Positions 1-5,420 of a stretch of DNA of 7,024 bases are shown piece after piece. The translations under genes and the position numbers were made by a program. A model generated the notes under the pieces. The model was given only the letters and a program-made list of their open reading frames with translations. It ran no database searches and was not told where the DNA came from. Location: the NCBI GenBank assembly GCA_046154695.1, contig JBJXFI010000440.1, positions 1 to 7,024 of the forward strand, in the 5' to 3' direction. This DNA comes from DALYLB01 sp046154695. GTDB taxonomy: Bacteria; Acidobacteriota; Blastocatellia; RBC074. Positions within the stretch are counted from its first letter, which is position 1. Each line of letters starts with the position of its first letter.

Positions 1-1735
1 CGATCATAACGGTTGGGCTTGCCTGGCAGCGTTTGACGAGTTCCGGCCGCAGCAGCTCGGCCGAGAGGCTGCGATTGCTGAGCACGGCGGCGGCCATTTC
101 ATCGAGCGAGAATTTTCCATCCTTTCCCGCGGGGCCTTCCGGCCGGCGGTCGTCGAGAAGCAGCGCATTCATTCGCGTGCGCAGCGAGCGGGATGTGCCT
201 TCACCTCCCTGCAGCGGCGAGAATCCCGTCAGCAACTGATGCGGATTGGCCAGCCAGAAGCTGTCGTTCGAGTTGAAGACGAAATCCTTCCGCTCCAACT
301 GCGGCATCCGCGACCACGGAATTACGCCCGGGCGCGTTGACGGATCGTCCACCCACTCATAGAGCGAATCGCTTCCATCGAGCAGGGCCATGCCGCGTTC
401 CCAGGCCGTCCGGGTGAGCGGATCGCTCTCTCTGCGCTTGAGCCATGCGGCGATGGCCGCGGGGCGAAGATTGGGCGTGGCCGATGTGTCGGCATACCAT
501 GCGCGCCCGTCCGCGCTGGCCGCGATCGTGTTGATCCAGGGCATGGCGTTGTGCTGCGCGTGCGCCCCCTTGAACTCCTCCAGACTGCGCGCCTGATTCA
601 TCGCGACCCGCTGGGACTGGAACGAGACGTTGTTCGCGTTCGCGTCGCGAATCGTCACCGCGCGCTTCGCCGTCCAGCCGAATCCCGGCAGATTGAGGAT
701 CGGGCCGTAGTGGCTGAAGAAGATGCGTCGCTCGACCTGCCTGACCGTTCCGTCCCCCTGACGGACGGGGACGCTGACGACCTTGCTGGTCATCTCGCGC
801 TCCTTGCCGTCGTAGAGGTACCGCGTGGGATTGCCCGGCGCGAGGTCGAGCGTGTACAGGACGAATCGTTTGCCCGCCGAAACCGTGTGGGTCCAGGCCA
901 CCGCGCTGTTGAATCCGATCGAGACGCCGGTCGTGCCGAGCAGCCCCACGCCATAGACGTTCACCTTTCCGGGAATGATGAGATGCTTCTCCCAGAATCG
1001 ATTGGAACCGACCCAGGGATAGTGCGGATTGGCGAGCAGCATGCCCCGGCCGCCCGCCGCGCGGTCCGCGCCGATCGCCCAGCCGTTGCTGGCCTGTTCG
1101 AAATCGGGAAGATCGACCGCCGCGATGCGGTTCGTTTCGCCCGTCGGCGGCGCCGCCGTCGCGATCTGATCGGTGAAGTTGGTGCTCGTGACGACGATGC
1201 TCTGATTATAGGCGAGCACATCCTCAGCCGTGATCTCGAAGACCCATTCCTTGCCCCGGCACCAGCCGGGAACGTTATTGGCGCCGGTCTCCCGCAGATA
1301 TTGGTTCACGCCGGCGACGTAGCCGTCAATCGTCTCCCGCTGATCCTTCGGCATGGACTGATACATCGACCGCGCCTGTTCGTGGATGCCGAGCGCGCGA
1401 AACGCGATGTCGCTGTTGAGATGGCGGTCCCGCTCGCCGGAGCCGAAAAAGCGCGCCCGCTCGCCGCGCGCGCGGATCACCTGATCCGCCAGCGAGCAGA
1501 GATGATCCTGCGCGAATGCGTACCCCTCGCCGTAGCCCAGGCTGCCGGGATCTTTCGCCGTGATGTGCGGGATGCCATGGCTGGTCCGCCGAATCTCGGC
1601 CTCATATCGCGGCTTCGACTGGGACGCGATGTCGATGAATCCGGCGCTGATTGCCAGGAACAGCCCGCCGAGCAGGCCAATCGCCGGCCATACCCGGCCC
1701 GGGCGAAGAAGGGAAGCGAATCGTCTCTCGCGCAT
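1..1735 (-). CDS. Penicillin/acyl-homoserine-lactone acylase family protein (Ntn hydrolase), 3' end beyond the window
   Basis: The ATG at 1735-1733 opens 578 uninterrupted codons to the window edge; the family is usually 750-800 residues, so roughly the last 200 are missing. Residues 1-13 are basic and 15-35 hydrophobic, a signal peptide or anchor. The alpha-chain start shows GIPHITA (54-60) and GYGEGYAFAQD (67-77), typical of the family. Ser216 (codon 1090-1088), in ASNGW, is the predicted autocatalytic cleavage point and nucleophile. Counting it as beta-1, His falls at beta-23 (LLANPH) and Val at beta-70 (THTV), the positions I recall as catalytic and oxyanion residues in PvdQ. An NSND segment at 488-491 fits the conserved Asn region. 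The expected product is a periplasmic heterodimer hydrolysing an amide bond of an acylated amine such as an acyl-homoserine lactone, lipopeptide or beta-lactam side chain. The substrate cannot be read from sequence. The residue before the nucleophile is Ala, where Gly is common. Family call is firm; specificity is not. Confidence 0.93.
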   Translation of the reverse strand, partial: MRERRFASLLRPGRVWPAIGLLGGLFLAISAGFIDIASQSKPRYEAEIRRTSHGIPHITAKDPGSLGYGEGYAFAQDHLCSLADQVIRARGERARFFGSGERDRHLNSDIAFRALGIHEQARSMYQSMPKDQRETIDGYVAGVNQYLRETGANNVPGWCRGKEWVFEITAEDVLAYNQSIVVTSTNFTDQIATAAPPTGETNRIAAVDLPDFEQASNGWAIGADRAAGGRGMLLANPHYPWVGSNRFWEKHLIIPGKVNVYGVGLLGTTGVSIGFNSAVAWTHTVSAGKRFVLYTLDLAPGNPTRYLYDGKEREMTSKVVSVPVRQGDGTVRQVERRIFFSHYGPILNLPGFGWTAKRAVTIRDANANNVSFQSQRVAMNQARSLEEFKGAHAQHNAMPWINTIAASADGRAWYADTSATPNLRPAAIAAWLKRRESDPLTRTAWERGMALLDGSDSLYEWVDDPSTRPGVIPWSRMPQLERKDFVFNSNDSFWLANPHQLLTGFSPLQGGEGTSRSLRTRMNALLLDDRRPEGPAGKDGKFSLDEMAAAVLSNRSLSAELLRPELVKRCQASPTVMI

Positions 1736-1743
1736 GTTCGGAG

Positions 1744-1748
1744 CCTCC
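1744..1748 (-). promoter_or_regulatory. Ribosome binding site of the acylase gene
   Basis: On the minus strand this reads GGAGG, eight bases before the ATG at 1735. It is a near-perfect Shine-Dalgarno sequence and fixes the acylase start. Confidence 0.8.
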
Positions 1749-1782
1749 AGGTGAAAGGAAGATTGCAATCGATTGTTCGGGG

Positions 1783-1811
1783 AATATAGACCACTTCACG
1801 TCCGGTCACAA
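1783..1811 (-). promoter_or_regulatory. Candidate sigma70-type promoter for the acylase gene
   Basis: Read on the minus strand, TTGTGA (1811-1806) and TATATT (1788-1783) are separated by 17 bases. They match the -35 and -10 consensus at 4/6 and 5/6 positions. Transcription would begin near 1776, giving a leader of about 40 bases ahead of the acylase ATG. This is prediction from sequence pattern only. Confidence 0.5.
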
Positions 1812-1850
1812 TGCGAGGTCTATTCATTTTCAACCGCGAACGCCCCCGGG

Positions 1851-1871
1851 CCATTGAGATCAATTTCCATG
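1851..1871. promoter_or_regulatory. Short inverted repeat between divergent promoters, possible operator
   Basis: The arms ATTGA and TCAAT flank a two-base centre at 1853-1864, and CCAT/ATGG lie at the outer edges (1851-1854 and 1868-1871). It sits between the two divergent promoter-like sites, where a shared regulator could bind. Repeats this short occur by chance, so the call is weak. Confidence 0.15.
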
Positions 1872-1888
1872 GCATTCGTGAAAAAGAC

Positions 1889-1917
1889 TTGGCGGTTGTG
1901 CCCGGTGCGTATACAAT
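1889..1917 (+). promoter_or_regulatory. Candidate sigma70-type promoter for the secreted protein gene at 2083
   Basis: TTGGCG (1889-1894) and TACAAT (1912-1917) are 17 bases apart, matching the consensus at 4/6 and 5/6 positions. Transcription would begin near 1924, giving a leader of about 160 bases that contains the two hairpins at 1933-1981. Confidence 0.5.
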
Positions 1918-1932
1918 CCGCACCCATATGCA

Positions 1933-1981
1933 CTCGCGGACGAGGCCGCGAGCATGACAGGAGGCGCCGGGCCGGCGCCTC
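1933..1981 (+). other. Two tandem GC-rich hairpins in the leader of the gene at 2083
   Basis: The first hairpin pairs CTCGCGG (1933-1939) with CCGCGAG (1946-1952) around a 6-base loop. Eight bases later comes a perfect 21-base palindrome (1961-1981) whose arms GAGGCGCCGG and CCGGCGCCTC meet at one central base. A third, weaker GAGCG/CGCTC pair lies at 2021-2040. No U-tract follows, so these are not ordinary intrinsic terminators. They fall within the predicted transcript leader and could be an attenuator, an mRNA-stabilising structure or a protein-binding site. I do not recognise a known riboswitch class. The remainder of the 1736-2082 gap holds only the promoter-like sites and the short repeat listed separately. 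Confidence 0.4.
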
Positions 1982-2082
1982 GAACTCCAATCTATACTCA
2001 TATTGCTGACCGCGGCTGAAGAGCGAGGGCTTCAACGCTCCCCTCCACTAAAGACGCGCAGGCGCAAGGACGAAAGGCGGGT

Positions 2083-2637
2083 ATGAAACAGATACTATGT
2101 CTCACGCTGCTTACCCTGACGGTCCTTCCTGTTTTCGGACAGAAGAGTTCGCCCGCGCGCGCCTGCCGGATGGCGAGCCATTATGACCGTCTCGTGGACG
2201 CGACGACGATCCAGTGCGACGATCTGATTCCGCGGGGCGACGCGCCGGCCGGGCTCTCGGTCGGGATCAATCACTCCTTCCGGGGAAAGTCGCCCAATGA
2301 GACGGCGAAATTCCGGCTCCATCTTTCGTCCAATCGGGGCGGCGTCACCCGCCATACGCCGCCGCTCTTTCAAGGCGCCGAGACGCTCTACCTTCACGCC
2401 GATTCGGCCATCCTCGAACTTGCCGTCAAGAGCTACAGCAACACGTTTTTCGAATTGATTCGTTCCTCCGACGAATCGGCGCAGGCCGAGATTCGCGCGG
2501 AGGACCTGCGCACGGTGCTCGCCGCGCAGCGGCTGGAGGGAAACTGGGGGACCGCCTCCTTCAAGTTCTCCGACCGGGCGCTCTCAGCCCTCAAGGAGTT
2601 CATCATCCGGCGAATCGAGCCCGAAGAAGGGCGCTGA
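2083..2637 (+). CDS. Small exported protein of unknown function
   Basis: This gene encodes 184 residues. Lys2 followed by a hydrophobic run to about residue 18 and a likely cleavage near VFG-Q (19/20) indicate a Sec signal peptide, so the product should be periplasmic or outside the cell. The mature part starts with YDRLVDATTIQCDD (34-47). The middle (about 58-128) alternates polar and hydrophobic residues like a beta-rich domain, and the C-terminal third (about 140-178) looks mixed helix and strand. Cys28 and Cys45 are the only cysteines after the signal and could form a disulfide. A purine-rich AAAGGCGG (2073-2080) precedes the ATG as a modest ribosome binding site. It appears monocistronic: a 446-base gap separates its ATG from the predicted -10-side of no upstream gene on this strand, and 396 bases separate it from the radical SAM gene. 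It ends with a normal TGA. I recognise no named family and assign no function. Confidence 0.8.
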   Translation: MKQILCLTLLTLTVLPVFGQKSSPARACRMASHYDRLVDATTIQCDDLIPRGDAPAGLSVGINHSFRGKSPNETAKFRLHLSSNRGGVTRHTPPLFQGAETLYLHADSAILELAVKSYSNTFFELIRSSDESAQAEIRAEDLRTVLAAQRLEGNWGTASFKFSDRALSALKEFIIRRIEPEEGR

Positions 2638-2672
2638 TTGGCTTGCCATTATGCATGTTCGATGATCGGGAA

Positions 2673-2710
2673 CCGGCGCGCGGGGGAATGTCCACACCGG
2701 GCCGCGCCGG
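2673..2710 (+). terminator. GC-rich inverted repeat after the gene at 2083, possible transcript end
   Basis: CCGGCGCG (2673-2680) and CGCGCCGG (2703-2710) form a perfect 8-bp stem with a 22-base loop, 35 bases beyond the stop codon at 2637. The position suits a transcript-end structure, but there is no U-tract after it, so it is at best a non-classical or Rho-assisted terminator. Confidence 0.3.
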
Positions 2711-2725
2711 ATTCCGAGGCCCGCC

Positions 2726-2755
2726 TTTACGAAACCGGGGGCGCTCATTTATAGT
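2726..2755 (+). promoter_or_regulatory. Candidate sigma70-type promoter upstream of the radical SAM gene
   Basis: TTTACG (2726-2731) and TATAGT (2750-2755) are 18 bases apart, matching the consensus at 4/6 and 5/6 positions. A transcript from here would carry about 270 bases before the radical SAM start, including a small GTTGT/ACAAC hairpin (2784-2800) and the doubtful ORF at 2827-3033. Confidence 0.45.
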
Positions 2756-2826
2756 GCCTGTTCCATTCTTCCATTCCGCCTATGTTGTTTGAGTGACAAC
2801 CAGGTACCCTTTGGCAGGCTGGGGAC

Positions 2827-3033
2827 ATGAAATCAGAGTTGTCGCCCGCCCGGCTTCGCTATTCTCATCAACCGAACCAGCGTGGACTGATGCGCGACGC
2901 GCGCGGCCATTTCGCAGCGGTCCCGGGCGCCGATCTGTGTCGATATTCCATCACGTCCGGCAGGCAACCGGGGATGCGTGGCTTTCCGCTCGGTCCGCCG
3001 GGCATGTGCCGAAAAATTGCAACGGAGATCTGA
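2827..3033 (+). CDS. Doubtful 68-residue ORF abutting the radical SAM gene in the same frame
   Basis: The ATG at 2827 opens 68 codons whose TGA (3031-3033) directly touches the GTG start at 3034. Both are in the same frame, so one stop codon alone separates them. The peptide is basic, with Gly and Pro near its end (GFPLGPPGMC at 52-61) and two cysteines. Arguments for it: the junction is ideal for translational coupling, and small peptides next to radical SAM enzymes can be their substrates. Arguments against it: only a poor ribosome binding site (GGGGA one base from the ATG), third-position GC lower than the flanking genes, and no leader or core pattern I recognise. It may simply be untranslated leader. 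Apart from this ORF, the 2638-3033 gap contains only the inverted repeat and promoter-like site listed separately. Confidence 0.25.
   Translation: MKSELSPARLRYSHQPNQRGLMRDARGHFAAVPGADLCRYSITSGRQPGMRGFPLGPPGMCRKIATEI
3024..3027 (+). promoter_or_regulatory. Ribosome binding site selecting the GTG start of the radical SAM gene
   Basis: GGAG lies six bases before the GTG at 3034. The next in-frame start, ATG at 3052, has only a weak AAAAGATG-type sequence before it, so GTG is preferred. Confidence 0.6.
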
Positions 3034-4008
3034 GTGAAAAGAAAAGATGTAATGGTGGCCTGGGGGCGTATTCTGCAGGGATATTCTCCTTCCCTTTCGA
3101 TCGAGATCACGCGGGAGTGCCCGCTGCGGTGCCCGGGGTGCTATGCCTATGAGCCCGCCCACTTGCGGGAACTGGGGCCGCTTCGGGAGCTGTCCGATTA
3201 CAAGGGCCAGGAATTGGTGGCGGAGGTTCTGGCGCTGGTGGAGAGCCATCGTCCGCTGCACCTTTCGATTGTCGGCGGGGAGCCGCTGGTGCGATTTCGC
3301 GAGTTGGAGATCCTGCTGCCGGAATTGAGCGCCCGGGGCGTCTCGGTGCAGATCGTGACGAGCGCGGTCCGCGAGATTCCCGCTTCATGGGCGCGGATCG
3401 CAAACCTGTCGCTCGCGGTCTCGATCGACGGATTGCAGCCCGAGCACGATGCCCGGAGAGCGCCCGCCACCTATGAAAAGATCCTGAAGAACATCGCCGG
3501 CCACTCGGTCACGGTTCATTGCACGATCACCCGACAGATGACCGCGCGCCCCCGATATTTCGAGGAGTTCCTGGCGTTCTGGTCGGAGAAACCGGAGATC
3601 AGGCGCCTTTGGTTCAGTCTCTTCACGCCGCAGATCGGCGCCCATGACCCGGAGATCCTCTCTCCGAGCGAGCGCGACGCCGTTCTGACCGAACTGGCGC
3701 GGTTGCGTTCGATCTTTCCCAAACTGGATCTGCCCGATAGTGTGCTCGCCGGATACCGCCGGCCGCCGGCCTCGCCGGATGATTGCATCTTTGCGCGGAC
3801 CACATTGAATCTGACGGCCGATCTGAAGGGGAAGGTCACGCCATGCCAGTTCGGCGGCACGCCGGATTGCACCCAATGCGGCTGTATGGCATCCGCGGGC
3901 TTGAACGCGGTCGGGGACTATCGCCTTGGAGGGATGATCCCGCTTCGAAAGATTTTTGAGGTCTCCGATCAGATCGGCAAGACGGCGAGCCGGCTTGCCG
4001 GAAGGTAG
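3034..4008 (+). CDS. Radical SAM enzyme with C-terminal auxiliary-cluster cysteines
   Basis: The product is 324 residues, cytoplasmic, with no signal peptide. ECPLRCPGCY (28-37) carries the CX3CX2C cysteines Cys29, Cys33 and Cys36, which bind the [4Fe-4S] cluster that cleaves S-adenosylmethionine. VGGEP (80-84) is the SAM-contacting GGE motif and VSIDG (129-133) fits a core strand of the partial TIM barrel. A second cysteine group, Cys251, Cys271, Cys279, Cys282 and Cys284 (in PCQFGG and CTQCGC), resembles a SPASM/twitch-type auxiliary iron-sulfur site found in peptide- and protein-modifying members. The GTG start is supported by GGAG at 3024. It has its own promoter-like site and lies 177 bases from the next gene, so no operon is evident. 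The substrate is unknown: neighbouring genes do not form a recognised pathway, and the only possible peptide partner is the doubtful ORF just upstream. Family call firm, role open. Confidence 0.92.
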   Translation: MKRKDVMVAWGRILQGYSPSLSIEITRECPLRCPGCYAYEPAHLRELGPLRELSDYKGQELVAEVLALVESHRPLHLSIVGGEPLVRFRELEILLPELSARGVSVQIVTSAVREIPASWARIANLSLAVSIDGLQPEHDARRAPATYEKILKNIAGHSVTVHCTITRQMTARPRYFEEFLAFWSEKPEIRRLWFSLFTPQIGAHDPEILSPSERDAVLTELARLRSIFPKLDLPDSVLAGYRRPPASPDDCIFARTTLNLTADLKGKVTPCQFGGTPDCTQCGCMASAGLNAVGDYRLGGMIPLRKIFEVSDQIGKTASRLAGR

Positions 4009-4063
4009 CCCGGGCGCGCTCATCTTCTAATTCTAAATCGGAGCCGGCATCTGGGCGCTTCTA

Positions 4064-4093
4064 TTGTCCCGGGAGTGGTTGAAATGCTACAAA
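4064..4093 (+). promoter_or_regulatory. Weak candidate promoter for the selenoprotein-esterase pair
   Basis: TTGTCC (4064-4069) and TACAAA (4088-4093) are 18 bases apart, each matching consensus at 4/6. The surrounding 4080-4135 stretch is notably AT-rich for this window. A GGGCG/CGCCC pair (4143-4147 and 4160-4164) lies between it and the ribosome binding site. Nothing else is visible between 4009 and 4174, and I see no clear terminator for the radical SAM gene. Confidence 0.25.
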
Positions 4094-4174
4094 CAGCTTA
4101 TCGACAGTTTTTCTGGCGATGAACGAAATAAAAACACTGGATGGGCGGGCCTTCTGACTCGCCCTTGATGCTGG

Positions 4175-4180
4175 AAGGAG
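4175..4180 (+). promoter_or_regulatory. Ribosome binding site fixing the ATG at 4186
   Basis: AAGGAG sits five bases before the ATG at 4186. The upstream in-frame ATG at 4141 lacks such a site and would put 15 polar residues ahead of the signal peptide, so 4186 is the better start. Confidence 0.85.
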
Positions 4181-4185
4181 ATTGC

Positions 4186-5364
4186 ATGCGTATCATTCCC
4201 GGCATGGGATTGCGGATGTGGCTGGCGATCGGGTTGGCGGCGATTGCCGCGCTCCCGGCCCGGGCCGGCGCGCGCGTCGTGATTTACGACGACCGGGCGA
4301 CGGAGGTGGCGGTCGCCGCGCCGATCAAGGCGGGCGAAGCCGGTGATCTGTGGGTCACACTGCGCGATCTGACGCGCGCGACGAAGTTCGTGCTGAAACC
4401 GCAGGGCGTGTGCCGCGATCAGCTCTGTTTTCCGATCCCCAAAACGCGCACGGCGGCCTTTCTCAGCAAGCAGGGGAAGACGTCCTGGTTCAATCTGAGC
4501 GAATTCGCTCGGTTGCTGCGGCAGCCGGAAGCCCATGACGCGGAGTCCGCGACCTGGTATTTCGGGCCACGGCCGGATGAGCAGAACGGATTCGTCGCAT
4601 CGTTGACGGCCCCCGATTTCACGCTGCCCGACATCAACGGCAAGCCGCACTCGCTCTCCGACTTTCGCGGCCGAAAGGTCCTGTTGCTGACCTGGGCCTC
4701 GTGGTGAGGCTGCCGCTTCGATCTGCCAGGATGGCAGAAACTCTATAGTGAGCTGAAGGACAGGAATTTCGAGATCGTCTCCGTCGCACAGGACACGGGC
4801 GGCGTCAAGGACGCGGGAAAATGGATCGAGGACGCCCATCCCGAGTACACCGTGCTGATCGATACGCAGCATCTGGTGACCCGGCTCTTCGACATGATCA
4901 ATGTGCCGACGGCCGTCTGGATCAATGAACAGGGGCGCATCGTGCGGCCGAATGAAACGGCCTATGTGGATGACCGCTACCGGTCGATGCACCGGCTGGA
5001 GGCCGCGGAGTATCTCAGCGCGATTCGCGACTGGGCGGCGAACGGCGATCGGAGCCCGTTCGTTCTCACCGAGAAGGAGCTGAAAGACCGGCTGGCCGCG
5101 CAGAATCCCGATTGGGCGCGCGCCGCCGCCGAGTTCGGCCTTGCCGGGCATCTCTATCGCCGGGGCGCGAACGCCGCCTCGATCCGCCATTACAAGGAGG
5201 CGCAGCGGCTCAATCCCGACAACTGGAACTACAAGCGGCAGGCCTGGGCCCTCTCCGACGCCGAGCGGGATTACGGAACCAGCTTTATGAAAGAGGTTCA
5301 GAAGCTCAACGGCAAACCATATTATCCGCCGCGCCGGCTGCCGCAGCCTCGCGGGAAGAATTAG
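4186..5364 (+). CDS. Exported thioredoxin-like (TlpA/redoxin) selenoprotein, in-frame TGA read as selenocysteine
   Basis: Read through the TGA at 4705-4707, this is one protein of 392 residues. Residues 1-28 are a signal peptide with likely cleavage near ARA-G (26-28). Residues 30-125 are a separate N-terminal domain with a CX4C pair (Cys76, Cys81), loosely like the stalk domain of copper amine oxidases. Redoxin features follow: APDFTLPDINGK (142-153), FRGRKVLLLTWASW (160-173), then Sec174-Gly175-Cys176, and the cis-proline segment NVPTAVWI (239-246). Residues 313-346 look like one TPR repeat. The frame is open for 218 sense codons after the TGA without indels. The TGA stands where the first redox cysteine follows WASW, and a SECIS-like hairpin lies just downstream. 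The expected role is thiol-disulfide or peroxide chemistry outside the cytoplasm; the substrate is unknown. Separating it into genes at 4141-4707 and 4852-5364 would leave two redox-dead halves. The alternative is a pseudogene with one nonsense change (TGC to TGA). Confidence 0.82.
4705..4707 (+). other. In-frame UGA, predicted selenocysteine codon
   Basis: The TGA is codon 174 of the redoxin gene, flanked by TGG (Trp173) and GGC-TGC (Gly175-Cys176). It replaces the N-terminal cysteine of the thioredoxin-fold active site, the classic position for selenocysteine in redox enzymes. Confidence 0.8.
4722..4738 (+). promoter_or_regulatory. Predicted bacterial SECIS element
   Basis: TCTGCCA (4722-4728) pairs perfectly with TGGCAGA (4732-4738) around the loop GGA (4729-4731). 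It starts 14 bases after the UGA, and the loop lies 21 bases after it. From memory, bacterial SECIS elements need a short stem whose apical loop lies about 16-37 bases from the UGA, with a G in its first two positions; all are met. The 17-base size and the AGGA at the tip resemble the E. coli fdhF hairpin (AGGU tip, stem 11 bases after the UGA). It would recruit SelB bearing Sec-tRNA, and it lies inside the coding sequence as bacterial elements do. Confidence 0.72.
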
Positions 5365-5420
5365 CGGGAGTTTCCATCCGCCATGATTTATCAACCATCA
5401 ACCAGGAAAGGCATGGACGA

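Noticed and set aside
551..1789. 412-codon plus-strand ORF opposite the acylase gene
   Set aside because: It is an antisense shadow: Arg/Ala/Asp-rich low-information protein with no ribosome binding site, while the minus strand encodes a complete set of acylase motifs.
3031..3033. Second selenocysteine codon joining the ORF at 2827 to the radical SAM protein
   Set aside because: No stem-loop of SECIS type follows at the right distance, the flanking residues are not redox-like, and a good ribosome binding site plus GTG start lies at the junction.
2793..3152. 119-codon ORF starting at GTG 2793
   Set aside because: There is no ribosome binding site, and it runs into the radical SAM gene in a different frame with no recognisable features.
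4141..4707. Stand-alone 188-residue protein starting at 4141 and ending at the TGA
   Set aside because: The ribosome binding site points to 4186, and the protein would stop in the middle of a redoxin fold right at its active site.
4705..4707. UGA recoded genome-wide to Gly or Trp
   Set aside because: The gene at 2083-2637 ends naturally in TGA and no other gene in the window has an internal TGA. The GC-rich composition is also unlike the known UGA-recoding lineages.
4852..5364. Separate gene starting at GTG 4852
   Set aside because: There is no ribosome binding site, and it begins in the middle of the redoxin fold whose preceding part (4708-4851) is in the same open frame.
4087..5394. 435-codon minus-strand ORF opposite the redoxin gene
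   Set aside because: It is an antisense shadow of a GC-rich gene, with no recognisable motifs, whereas the plus strand shows clear family motifs.
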